Assembly (NCBI GenBank): GCA_013398615.1 | Contig: VZSR01000520.1 | Coordinates: 31,817,175-31,881,174 of the forward strand | DNA length: 64,000 nt | From: Brachypodius melanocephalos | Taxonomy: Eukaryota > Chordata > Aves > Passeriformes > Pycnonotidae | Direction: 5' to 3' | In this document: positions 52,601 through 64,000 of the stretch, piece after piece | How the letters are laid out: each line of letters starts with the position of its first letter | Position numbering within the stretch: position 1 is the first letter of the stretch | Made by a program: the position numbers and the translations under genes | Notes under the pieces: generated by a model | Seen by the model: only the letters and a program-made list of their open reading frames with translations | Databases searched by the model: none | What the model was told of the DNA's origin: nothing

Positions 52601-52971
52601 AGAAAACAATAAAACAAACTGTCATGACCCTCTCACTGGGAAACTGGAATTTTGAAAAGAGGCTTTTTTTCTCATCTTATTTAAGTGTTGTGATCAACAG
52701 AAGACTCAAATATTCCTAAAATTAAACCAAATAAAGACATGAACACTACAGGATATTGAATAAGATCATGAGCATTACAGGATATTGATAAGAGTACCCC
52801 ATTTAAAGTGCAATAGGTATATTATTTTAGAGGAAAAAGGTAGACAGTTACTGGTTTATCCCTATGCTTGGACATCAGGAATTCCTTTTACACTAGAGAA
52901 TAATGAGGGCCTATCAGGTCAAGATTTCACTGAGCTGTAAATATTTTTTGCCATCATTTCATTAGAGAATT
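49671..52971. other. Unique AT-rich interval
   Basis: No gene or interspersed repeat recognised. A 29-bp imperfect tandem duplication lies at 52738-52794. Confidence 0.6.
52738..52794. repeat. 29-bp imperfect tandem duplication
   Basis: CATGAACACTACAGGATATT, then GAATAAGAT (52738-52766) is followed by CATGAGCATTACAGGATATT, then GATAAGAG (52767-52794). There are two substitutions in the first 20 bases and an indel near the end. Confidence 0.85.
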
Positions 52972-53031
52972 AAAAAAAAAAACAACAACCCCCAAACCCC
53001 CCCTCCAAAAAAAAACCAACCAAACAAACAG
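52972..53031. repeat. A/C-only low-complexity tract
   Basis: An A-run (52972-52982) leads into CAACAACC, two long C-runs, another A-run and CCAACCAAACAAACA, with a single T. Composition matches the A/C tract at 10163-10312, but it is shorter and not beside a recognised retroelement. Confidence 0.85.
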
Positions 53032-56000
53032 GAATTTGAATGATTTGAACACAAAAGAGAAAAATTTGAGCTCAGAAAGGTAGTCTTCTGAGGCAGTTTT
53101 TAATAAAGAAAAAGCTATTGGCTTATTTTGTAATCTGACCTACTTCCTTCAAAGGACATCTCTGAGCCTATTGAAAATATATGAATGTACCAATTTATTT
53201 ATCTACACTTATCAAAGTGTGCAAGTCTATGGCACAAATTCTACATTACAAAGCACCATACTTTTCAGAGAGAGAACCTATAGGACAGAAACGCCAGTTC
53301 ATACAATCTATTGCGTGTCTAGGTCAAGACATCACCTTAGTATAACATGGATGTGCATTGACTTGTGTCCTTCTCTTGCATCACTCTCATAGCTAAGCTC
53401 AAAACCGAAATTTCTACATTAAATATAGTGTGCTTTCTGGTTACGGAGTGGTCTATACAAATAAGACAGCTAGAACAAGAGGATCACAGCGTAGTAGTCT
53501 CCTAGCTTCCAGAGGACATCAGTTTAAATCTGCTTTATTATTGTTTCAAAGTAAAGGAATTAAAGTTTGACTAAAATATTCCTTTCTTTCTTGCAAGAGA
53601 GCTAGGTCAGGGCATACTGTTAAAAATACTCAGACTGAATTTCAGAAGTGAGATAAAACATGAACTTAAAAGAGTTTCTCACTGGCTGAGGTTAAATTAT
53701 TTTAAAATTATTTTATACTACTTCACTTTTATAAGCACAGTTTTACAGTAGAAGAGTTTTACCTATTCTGCTTAAGTTGAACAGTACATAAGATATAACA
53801 GGTTCTGTCATGATGCTCCAAATATGCTTAATATGCTCCAAACCTGCAACTTCCCCATCTTCTAACAAATGTATTTTTGTTTCATTATCAATATTTATTA
53901 TCAGTCTCTTTTGTAGTGCCTAGAACTCAACTGAAGCTGGTGTCCAGTTGTGCTAGTTTAATACATACCTGTGATGGCAATGGCATTTTACAGAACAGTC
54001 AGTAAATGTCCTAAAATTATAAATACAAATAATTCCTTGCAAAAAATTATATAAGCTTTATTCCTACATTACAGGAGGGGAGCACACAATGCAAGAGAGA
54101 TGAAGTGGAATGTGAGAATAGTTCTGAAGTGAGAAAGAAAACTCATTTGCACGTCCTACCTATTGAACCAAAGTCTCTAGGCAAGAATTGAACACTGACA
54201 AAACACAGCTGACACAAATCAGGCTCTTTTGCACAGTTTAGAAAAAACATTAGAAGCCAACACAGAGGCTGAAGTTGGATTTTTCAGGACACGGTCCATT
54301 AAACCTGTTGCTTTCTTAAATACAACCTTTTATGGTAAAGGACTTCCAGCTATGCACCCAGATATTCTGTTTGGACATCATGAGTTGTAAACACCAGTAA
54401 GCTCTGGCTACAGCTGGAATGCTCTAAAAGATACAAACAAAGATACTTTAACAGATTTCATACGATACAATCAAGTCATGAGACACTGTGGTTCTCTCCT
54501 GGCCCATCACACATGTACATGGCCAAAATTACCAGACCCTCTGAGGATCCCCTGACCCAGCACTCCTGGAACTGTGCCAAGGGTCCCGTGTGCATTGTGG
54601 TCTGGAGAAGCTGTTCCTGGTGAACCTGGGCAGGAATGGCAGAGGGTATACTTTTGGAGGAGTTTTGTGGTTCCTAACAGACCCTTTAGACATTCTAAGG
54701 AAAGGCCAGGGAGCTGTAATACGAAAGCTTGCTGTGATCTGGAAAACATTTCCTGTCCTCCTTTTTTTTTTTTTTTTTTTTTTTTCCTTTTTTACTGGTT
54801 ATGTGATTCATACTGAAGAGAAATTAATGTGGATCAGGTGATGGGTAAAATGAGATGTCAAATTAGGTGAGATAAGAGAGTTAGTAATGATCAAATATTA
54901 AAAGCAGAAAATATTGCAGGTCTTTCTTAATATTATTTAACCATCCGCAATGTAGTCAAATAATGAACACATTTCATTAGTGAACAAATGTATTCATCAA
55001 TTAGTGAGGGAAAAGCAAGAATCAAATAAACAAGTCACAAATATTACTTAGCCATATCAAGAGCAGAAAAGAATTTTTATGTTGAGGAAACATCTTGCCA
55101 CTGAATACATTTTTATAAAACAAATAGAGTACACAGTGCGGATAATTAGAGAAATGTCCTCTGGAAAAGGCCTTCACTCAACAAATATAAGAACATGACA
55201 TCTTTATTGTCTAAGTAAACTTAGGCAAATGCTCACAAAAAGCAAAATAAAAGATATTTATGAGAAATTAAACAGAGGATGGAGTAAGTAACCTGAAACA
55301 GATGTTGCTTTGAACAAATGTACTTTATGAGTCTTCCCACTAGATTAATTAATCAGAGAGAATCAGTGGTGTTGTACTGGTGATGTTAACCACAGCAAAC
55401 AGATACAAAATGGAAGGCCATTTTATCTCTTGTTGACAGCAGAATCTGTCTCCTTGTCAGATGTTGTTTACCTCTGTATTGACACCTCCAGCAATGCTTC
55501 TGTATCCATCAGCGTCACAGGAACCTACTCTGACCCATCGCAATCATCATCCTTATAAATCTTTTTTTTTTTTTTTTTTTTTTTGACACAATTCAGGTTT
55601 TTTAAAGTAGATTTAAAAAAAATCCTACATTGGGGCAGATTTTGATTAAAAATATAAAGGAAGGAATCTGCTATAGAAACATGCATTTAAATACAGTTTA
55701 CGGACCTTGCAACAACACAAATCTCTAGCAGATATGTAAATATTCAAATGTGTGCTGTAAAAATACAGATGTGTTTAAGTTTCTCACACTCACCTTTTCA
55801 AAATATCTCTCACGTTTTTGCCCATCCATATGGATGGATTTAAGCATATATTTGTTCATTATTCAGACTTAAGGTCGTAGAATTGATACTCCTTTAGTGA
55901 ACATAATTAGAGGGATGGAACTGAAAACTGTAAGTCATCAATGAATTTTCAATTATTTGTAATGCAAATGAAGTTTTCTCTGCCTTCAGTTACTAAGCAA

Positions 56001-56210
56001 AAAACAAACATATTCTTTGCAAATCATCCATCCTCAAATGAAAGAGAGCTTTGTTAAAAGGGAAAATATTTTCTCTCAAATGCATTTTTCTAGTCTTTTA
56101 AAAAATAAATAAAGCTAAATTCTTTAAAGTGTAAATTCACAGGAAAATAATTTAAGGGTTTTTTAAAATTGAACTGTAGGAAAGAAGGTAAACTTGTGAA
56201 TATTATTTAG
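53032..56210. other. Unique interval with a GC-richer island and T-runs
   Basis: Mostly AT-rich unique DNA. The segment 54500-54760 stands out as about half G+C and ends at a 24-T run (54762-54785). A second 23-T run lies at 55562-55584. Overlapping frames of about 80 codons on both strands of the island are unrecognised. The T-runs could mark minus-strand poly-A retrocopies extending to their right, but I recognise no source gene there. Confidence 0.5.
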
Positions 56211-56282
56211 AATATATATTTATATATATAATATATATAATATATATATATATTTATAATATATACATTATATATATATTTA
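56211..56282. repeat. AT dinucleotide-rich microsatellite
   Basis: Pure A and T from 56211 to 56265, mostly TATA with AATA and TTTA interruptions, then ACATTA and more TATA up to 56282. It is self-complementary and able to form cruciforms. Confidence 0.92.
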
Positions 56283-56889
56283 GAATATACTCTTATTGAG
56301 GACTTACTACATCTAGTCCTTCATTCTACTGCTAAGAAACAATAATCTAAGCTCTGAGAAAAAAACTGAACACCAGAAAAAAGGCCTCCAAACTGATTAG
56401 TCACAAAGATTCTCAAAATTCCATTGGATGTTTGCTCCAGATTGTGGTACGATTTTGCAACTATACATTGTTAATCTAAATTTGTCTTGGTTCTGAAACT
56501 CGGTTTCTTACATAAGACATAGACATTACTACTCTAATATCCCAAGTTTAACCTTCACCTTTATATATTAAACCAGTACAATTCTTCCAGCTTCTCTCCA
56601 TTTTATGTTTATCCAGTTTATAAATAGCACCTTACAGCAAGTAGTACTAGGTTTAAGCTGAAACATTAAATAGAAAAACTCAACTGCTTTCTGTGTTTCA
56701 GTGAGACTCATACTAATAATTAGAAATACCATTTTTTTTTCACAGCTAGCTCGATGCCTACTATATGCCAATCACTTTCCCGTAGGGCTGCTCTGAAGTT
56801 AATTATTTGCCAGTTATTTGCCAATTTTAAATTGAGTCTCACTTTTTTTTAAAAAAAATAAGTGTAGCACATTATGCATTTAAATTTAT
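56283..56889. other. Unique AT-rich interval
   Basis: No gene recognised. A short TACTATATGCCAATCAC segment near 56760 recalls the MIR/L2 tail but is too short to call. Confidence 0.55.
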
Positions 56890-57070
56890 CTTGTTGATAG
56901 CTTATCTCTCCAGTTTCTCAAGATCATGCTGGAGTCTAATCCTGGCTTGCACTTGCCTCGCATTTCTTTTGAATTTGGTGTCCCGCACAATTTCCTGGTA
57001 CTCACCTGATATTACTTCCTCCATTTCCTTAATTAAAATATTGACCAAATCTGCATGACAAGTACATGCC
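56890..57070 (-). mobile_element. Possible old CR1-type polymerase remnant
   Basis: The minus-strand frame 56902-57087 contains RDTKFKRNARQVQARIRLQ followed by HDLEKLER. Spacing and residues recall the segment after the FADD box in CR1/L3-clade polymerases (DTKLGG..R..LQ.DL..LE.W). The FADD box itself is not preserved. It would be an older insertion than the CR1 3' end that lies beside it. Chance similarity remains possible. Confidence 0.35.
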
Positions 57071-57087
57071 ATGCAGAACATGAGCAC

Positions 57088-57165
57088 TACTTGAGGTTGG
57101 AAAGCACCTCAGGAGGTCATCTGGTCTGACTCTCCAGCTCAAGCAGAATCACCAAGAGCAGGCTG
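57088..57165 (-). mobile_element. CR1 LINE 3'-end fragment
   Basis: TTGAGGTTGGAAAGCACCTC, then AGGAGGTCATCTGGTCTGAC and CAAGCAGAATCACCAAGAGCAGG match the complement of the avian CR1 3' UTR. The terminal ATTCTATG repeats are missing or decayed. Confidence 0.85.
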
Positions 57166-59057
57166 ATGAGGCTGGTGATGGTATCAGTCACGATCTTGTG
57201 AGGCAAGGCAGCCTGGCTGATAATTCAGTATTGGTGTGACCCTCCCATTTTGGCATGAAAACATCGCTGTGTCTCACAGCATTGTGGTAAGCTGAGGGGA
57301 AAAGCCTAAAGTCTTCATCAAAACCAGAAGGTTTAGGAAAGACATCTTTGTACCAGGCAGGTTGTCTGTGACACCAAGTTCCTTTGGAATAAAATTGCAT
57401 GTTTATCCCGATCTCTGAAGTGCCTGGTGTACTTTGTGTGGCATATAAATATCATGAAGATCTTCTTGTCCTAGTGCATCCTATCCTAAAGATAAGTGCT
57501 GAATTTTAAATTGGACAGCTTGTAGATGAGGTCTAAATGTAGCCTAATGCAAATTTGCCAGTAAGCTGAAATGTTTCTGAATGGTCTGGCATGAAATCTA
57601 CTTGTGTATTAAATTTGCTTTGATAATCACAAAGTAAGCATACTAGCTTTCCCTGACTTTCTTTCAAGCTCACAATTACCTTCTCCAAATTCAGTGGCAA
57701 CATTAAAGTATTTAAAGCCAGATAAGTTGAACAGTTTTTCAGACCTTTAGTGAATGATTTAAAAATTCAAAATTGAGTCAGAGAAACATTGTTTTGTCAT
57801 GTCACCAATAAAAAAATAGCCTAATAATGTTCTACCAAAAATCTGTCCTGAAGCAATCTAAACTGGCTGCTGATAAGCCTCGGGCTGCAGCTGATAGTGT
57901 GTGCATATATGTATCTGTGTGTTCACAGGTTTTCCCCCCAGGGGAAAGAAAGGAAATCACCCTGCAGTTCTGCCTAAACATTAATTTGAGCAACTGTGAT
58001 ATATTTTTTGGCAGGAAAATGTGAAGTGGAAAAGGACAGATTGTTTACTAAAAGAAAGCAAACAGAAACAAGATACATTTATCCTGGGCTGAAAATGACA
58101 GAGATTTGCTGATATACAAGACCCTTGCTTTGTAAAAGTTCAAGGTAGCTCACAGTATCATATCCTAATGAAGTGAACTGTGCAAATAAAAAGTCAGTTC
58201 AGTGGTAACCACAGGGCATGATCTGGAAAGGTTAGACTTGACTTGAGGGTACTGCCTGATTAATAGGGAAACAGATATCTTCCTCCACAGAAGGTCTAAA
58301 TAACTTTTCCTCCCAAATCGATCATTTTTCTCACATGTACAAATTTATTTTGTGGATTTTTTTTTTTTTTTTTTAACTGAAGTAAATCCTGCAAGTGCAT
58401 GATGGATTTTTTCCTGGACCCTGTGTGATTATATAAGGACTGGGAGTCAAGGTGGTAGCAATGATGCACTGATGGGGTCCTTCACAGGGGAAAACAGAAC
58501 CTGCTGGATGCTGGGTTTTTTCAAACTCACTTAATTTCTCTAATAGAATACCAGTCCTACTCAGCATAGCCTAAGAATAGTTTTTTCCTTTGATGAATTC
58601 TATTTTGCCCATTTAAATGTAGGCAAAAAGCAGTATCACCGAAGTTCTCTGCTAACCTAGTTTAGATAGCAAATGTGATTTTGACAGCTTTATTCAAGCT
58701 TTTGTTCTCCATAGCCCATCTCTGGGCAGTGACAGTCCCACATGTTGCTGTAAATTACCTGTTTATTCTTTAATACCACAGTTGCACTCCTTTGGCAGAA
58801 ATGTCATGTGAGCCAAAGTCTCCAGTTTCACAAACATACCCTTAGAATTAGTTTAGGCTGTCTTTGCATATGAGTTCACACAAAACATAGCAGAATATCT
58901 TTATTCGGCTGATAGGAATACTACCCTTAAGTACTTGAGAAGTATTTTTATCATATCTAATGCATGAGGATCTATCCAATAGGGATATTCAGAAGTTATC
59001 AGAAAAATTGTTGCCAAAAACTGTCAGCAGAATCCATTACTACCTGAAAATTTTGGA
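57166..59057. other. Unique interval with an orphan minus-strand frame
   Basis: The minus-strand frame 57188-57400 (70 codons) has an unusually protein-like, aromatic-rich composition (for example WYKDVFPKPSGFDEDFR), but I cannot match it to a family and it has stops on both sides. An 18-T run lies at 58357-58374. The remainder is AT-rich with nothing recognised. Confidence 0.5.
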
Positions 59058-59120
59058 ATAATTTGGGTTGGAAAGAATGTCTGGAAAGGATCTGTACCAA
59101 ACTCCAGACCAGAGCAGGTA
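59058..59120 (-). mobile_element. Degraded CR1 3'-end remnant
   Basis: ATTTGGGTTGGAAAGAATGT, then CTGGAAAGGATCTGTACCAA and CTCCAGACCAGAGCAGGTA follow the complement of a CR1 3' UTR (GGGTTGGAAAGGACCTCTGGAGATCATCTAGTCCAAC..CCAGAGCAGG). Several substitutions and a small deletion are present. Confidence 0.65.
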
Positions 59121-62100
59121 CAATTCTAATCTTCTTTTTTACCACTTCCTCACACTTTAAAGGTTGTGTATACACACATGCACATGTGTATATGCAAAGA
59201 AGATTCTGACTAAAGAATCACATATGGAAATAATTTTAATTTGAATTTTCCTGGTAGTCCAGTGCACAAGGTAAAACTGACTGTTTAGACTGAACTTAAT
59301 CCTTTGGTGCAATCATTCTAGACACTGCCTAAGGTGAAATAATGAGATCAGCTGAAAGATTCTGTTGTCTTTACGAGAGGAAACTGTTCCTAAATAGGAC
59401 ATTTTTACACATGTAAATAGCTACAAAAATATCTAAGATTTAAAAATACAATATGAAAACAAGTTGAGAGAGAGAGAAGAATCACAAATAAATGTGCTTG
59501 TATTAAAGATGCTCAGGCAATGTGCTGCAGCAAAAAACTATGATTTCTGTATGAACTGAGAAAATTATGGGGAACTGAAAAATAAAAGGCATGCATAATC
59601 TCGTTACAGCTGATTTGGTCTGCAGTGTCAATGATATAAAGTGTGAAAACTGAGGCAGACTGGCAAGAAATTAGAAACATTTGTGACTGCTGATACCCAC
59701 TACTGTCTTTGAAAGAAATATTAGTGTTTTAGCAGCAGGAAAGATATTTTTCAGCCATGCATAAAGAAGAGGTCATTGGATCCAGGAAGAATGCAACAAG
59801 GGTCATGCTGAAAATGTGGAAACCAAATTAATTTGTTTCTCCTCAGGCAAATCGCAGTTCAGGCTGACCAGCTAATTACCCTAACCTTGACCCAAGTGGC
59901 AGTCTGACTTCTCAATAACTTACAGGTGATTCACTCTTTTCTGTTACTTGAGCTGTTTCCCCTCCTGAAACCAAGGCGATCCATTTGGATCAAATTATGC
60001 ATGACAATTTTGGGATGTAAGCTAAGAAATGAATAGGAGCCAAGCTAAGCCTATTTCTTTCTACCAGCACAGACTGAGGTTTCACAGGTGAAAGGGTTTA
60101 TTCCCCCCCTTTATTTTTTTCCTTCCTTTCAAGATTATCCTTTGCGTTTTTGTTTACACAGTTGCTGGGAATTGAGGGAAGCTGAGATCTCAGATGTTTA
60201 TTAGAATGAAGTGATGACATTCAACATCCGCACAAATGGAGAGATGTGAGATGTGAGCTGGGATGCCAAGCAGGTAGTAATTGGCAGCCTGGGTAAACAG
60301 CAAGTATTAAAAAGGCAGACCTGAGCATTCATCCAGACTGCAAACTGACCCTGAAACGGCAAATGTTCACTTACATATTTTTAAAGTAGTTACAGGTGAG
60401 AAGCCTGCTTATTTTCTGCCTACAGCATTAATAGGGTTTACAAAATGAGGAAACCTCACCTGAGGAAAGAAGTTGGTCTAGTTAGAACATGTAGGAAAGT
60501 TGGGAGACCTCAATAAAAAACCCCCTATACACATATCAGTTTTCCAAAGGACTTACTAATGCTTTCAATTTAATGAATTATACAAATATATATGGTAAAA
60601 TTTGGCAAAAGCAATAACATCAGCAGTGCTTGGACCAATAAATATTTATAAATAATTTATTTTCTTGAACTGCTGATTAAGATAAAAAGACTTTAATCAA
60701 GTATATATAAACAGGGAGGTTACAAAATAATTTTGCAGAAAATCAGAAAAATTTTGTATTTCTACAACAGAATATTTAGTCCTAACCTTAAAACCTGTCA
60801 TCTTATCATTAGATCTTGGCTAACATCAAACTAAATGCACAGTCAAAAAAACCTTTTAGACAAATTCTGGTTTCTTACTGGTTCTTGATAGATGATTTCT
60901 TTAATATGTAAGAAATTTCAAAATTTATTCCATTTTTGTGGTACACAGGGGATGGTCATTTTATAACCATACATTACATAAGTGAAAACATGATTAGATA
61001 AAGAAATATGGTGGTGTCCAGACATCTGCGTATGAATATTTTAGATTGCATATAAATGTGACGAAAGGACATTTTCAGCCTGGAAGCAAAAGATACCAAG
61101 AATGAGAATATTTCCTAAAGGAGTAAAAGAGCAGTGTTATTTAGCAGTGTTTGGGTGTGTCTGGTCTCTGTAGCAGGATGAGTAGGCTGTATCTAACCTC
61201 ATATACACACATTTGCTGGTAGGCATCGCAGCAACTTATATTTGGTTTCTATGAGAAATCACTGCAACATTTTTATTCCTTCATTATGCTTATGAATTTA
61301 CACCTTCAGGTTTACTGAAGAACAGGGAGATCATTTGAATAAATTCGCGGTAAAAGTGTAGTTAAGGCAGAGATTCATATTTTTCCAAGGAAAAATCAGA
61401 GTAGCAGTACAGCTGGGATTCCAGCAGAGAGGTTGACTCCATGTCACTGTCTCTCAAACTGAGCAGAAGTCAAGAAAAACCTCCTCAATTAGCTTTCTAA
61501 AATAGGGTGGTGGTCACATCATTCTTGGTTATGGACCTGCATAAGAAATATGGGAATTTTTATTTTAATAATATGTGTTACATTTTATGCTGTGCATCTT
61601 ATTTAATGTACTACCCAGAAAAAAAAAAACAGAAAAACAAAAAAAAAAAAAAACAATAAAACCCCACCATTTGTTGATTTTTTTTTTGTTGTTAATAAAT
61701 AAATCAAAACTGCTAAAACAGGCGATAATACTTGTTTTCTTATTTACTGTGAAATAGCTCAGGTAAAGGATCTTTACACTGCCCTCTAGAAATCTAAGAT
61801 CTTGTCATTTTTAGCTTTTGAAAATCATCCTCCAGCTTCTATTTAGGAAGCTTGAGGCTCTTCTGTGTTTTCATTAACCTCCTCAAGCCACTTAAATGAT
61901 TTAACAGAGTAAATACTCTACGAATGTTAAGCTACAATATAGACAGCAACATTTAAGCATTTAATCTTGTGGAATTAAGATTCAGAGAGTCATGGGGATA
62001 AATTACAATCTTTGGTTTTTCTGTTTGTCGTATGTAGTGATTAGACAGCACTGGCATCACTGGTTGTCAGCTGTTTTGCCTAACTAAAAATCTAGACAAA

Positions 62101-64000
62101 ATATAAATAAGGGGTTTTTGGCTGAAAATAAAAGGGTTCCAGGTAATAAAATGCTCAGCTTTGGGCCACATTCTCAGCTTGTGCAGATCATCATAACACT
62201 AAAATCAATTTAATTACTTTGATTTACCTAAACTAAGATGCTACCCTTTCATGGAAAGTTTTATCTTTCCATTAGAATAAGCAAATCAATACCACCAAGC
62301 TAAAATCAGATCTACCTGGAAGTCAAGGAAAATGCAAGTTTAAGCTGCAGAGACTTGCAAAGCAAACAAACATTACCCTCTTTGAAACAGTTTTTATGTT
62401 TTTTTGGATTTGAGATGGAAGAGTTCTTTTGCCAGTTTGATACTGATCAAAAAGCATCATTTATATATGTTTTATGTATATAACAAGACAGTCTCAGGTA
62501 ATGTGTAGAATACAACTACTGGTTCTATACCATTAAAGAAGTGAGTGATTCTTTGTAGAAAAAGACAAGATGTTTTCCCTTTAAATAGTTTTGGTTTGGG
62601 TTTTACCCCAAAATCAAGAACTTCCATTGCTCCTTTATGGAAAAATAAAACCAGAAATTTTAAAAATGTGTAAGAGTTACAGCATCAGGTAAAAAAAGGT
62701 CCTAAGGTCTCTGATCCTGCAAACAGAGTCTATACTCAACAGCCAAATTACTTTTGGCTTCTACTCAGTCTAAAGAAAATGAAGCAGTTCAGAATAGGGC
62801 CCAAAATTATATAATGAGTTATTCAGTGGGAAACTACCTTAAGCAGCCTACAGAAAAACTCAGAAAAGCAGTAGTTGTGAAAATTGTGAACTCTGTGCTA
62901 CTGAGATGTACTTGTGTTCACCAGGCCTTCTTGGTGTACAACATCTAAATGGAAAATGAGTCACTGTTTTTTATAGGAGATAGCTGGAGGAGGGTCTGTT
63001 ACTGTGATCGTGTCATTTCGTACTGGAGCATCAGAGACCTGCTATAGGACGTGACAGTCCTGGGCACCAAACCCCCCATCTCACCCTCCCACATGAGTGT
63101 CCTAAGCAGCAGGCTGAAGGCACTTTTTGGGTAGGAGCAGTCTCACTTGCAGCCACTTGTTATGGAGAGCAGGGTGTTTTGTGTCAAAGAGGCAGAAGAG
63201 TCACCACACCCGTGGGAGCGTACCAATCCATCTTGCCGCCCACGCACACCTCATTTCCTCTGAGACGGGTGTGAATACATTTTCCAGCTTATTATTTCAA
63301 ATCTACAGCTACAATCAGCACTCAAGCCAGTGTGTTTGACCCAGTGGATCCAGAGCCCTTTGGAAGGATGGTGGTTGACATTTCAAAACAGCTTAACCTC
63401 ATGGTAATGATGATCAGAAGATCACAAGTACAAAAGTCATGCTTAAACCCAGGTCTTTCAAATTGCCATATAACCTTTGAAATGCCAGGTACATGGGGAG
63501 AAGAGAGAAATATGTTCTCTTTTATTCTTCTTCCATATAAAAAATTTGCATACAGAAACTTAGCCAAATAAGTGACACAATTTCTGTCTTATAAATCCCA
63601 ATATGTTTTATGCACATTATTTAGTATGATCAATGTTTCCAAGTCAGATCTCAAAAAGAAAGCTCTAAAATTTCCCTGGTGTTAGAATAAAAGTTAACTT
63701 CTGCCACCCAAATCTGTGGGTTTGAAATGTTGCATAGGAGCTTGGAAGTTGTTTTGAGAATTTTAGTATTTGGGGTCCAAACTAAGCCTGCTAATGACTG
63801 TAAGTGTCAAAAGCTACTGTCCAAAGGACCTATTCTCATATTTCATGGGGTGAAATGAGAAAGATATCTCAGACCCACGTGTAAATTAAAGTCTATGGGT
63901 GTCATTCTGGAGTTTCCAATTTTAATAGTCCAAGAAAAATGGGATTGTCCCATTCTGCTGGCTGTCTTGTTACTAAGCAATGCTGCAATGATTCTTGTCA
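59121..64000. other. Unique interval with possible conserved block
   Basis: No gene recognised. The part at 59820-60420 has balanced composition, no simple repeats and a high density of homeodomain-type and other short factor sites. An A-rich tract lies at 61619-61664, and a GC-richer stretch at 62990-63270. Short frames at 63127-63571 on both strands show no domain. Confidence 0.5.

Noticed and set aside
56745..56790. CTACTATATGCCAATCAC, similar to the MIR/L2 tail
   Set aside because: Under 30 informative bases and no further matching sequence.
1..64000. CRISPR arrays, operons, ribosome binding sites, bacterial mobile elements
   Set aside because: Nothing of this kind is present. The CR1, MIR-like and microsatellite content points to vertebrate nuclear DNA.

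Overview
This window looks like non-coding vertebrate nuclear DNA, most likely from a bird. It is AT-rich, CpG-poor and low in repeats, with no convincing intact protein gene, rRNA or tRNA. The main evidence for a bird is that nearly every recognisable interspersed repeat is a CR1 (chicken repeat 1) non-LTR retrotransposon fragment. These have the usual 5' truncations and the usual avian 3' end, a TTGGAA / CCTTCCAA block followed by ATTCTGTGATTCTATG-like repeats. One copy ends in an ATTCT-type tail expanded into a long pentanucleotide array. Other sauropsids also carry CR1, so bird is an inference. I cannot name a species.

Layout: 1-10 kb is mostly unique sequence with two faint MIR-like SINE remnants and one 29-bp tandem duplication. 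At 10.16-12.15 kb a 150-bp tract made only of A and C sits beside a 1.8-kb minus-strand CR1 that has lost its polymerase core. At 17.9-18.6 kb is a plus-strand CR1 whose 3' tail became a 20-copy CTATT array. At 23.4 kb is a short CR1, at 26.1-26.4 kb a 238-bp polypyrimidine tract, and at 30.7-30.97 kb a compound AG/ATGG microsatellite beside a CR1 3' end. A 100-N assembly gap lies at 32290-32389. CR1 pieces at 33.4, 36.6 and 37.55-38.9 kb follow. The last is split by a 383-bp TG...CA insertion that looks like a solitary LTR. The interval 38.9-56 kb is unique AT-rich DNA with small tandem duplications, a perfect hairpin, one exon-like segment at 49.57 kb and one GC-richer island at 54.5 kb. Two or three CR1 remnants lie at 56.9-59.1 kb, and the rest is unique.

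The window reads as intergenic DNA or the inside of a large intron. The open reading frames present are short. The few above 100 codons are either CR1 (sense or antisense) or microsatellite translations, or are of a number and length expected by chance in 64 kb of this composition. I found no cooperating gene system. The most useful leads are the LTR-like insertion nested in a CR1, the CR1-seeded pentanucleotide array, the long polypyrimidine tract, the exon-like segment at 49565-49670, and several blocks rich in homeodomain-type sites that may be conserved non-coding elements. All family assignments come from pattern recognition, not from a search.
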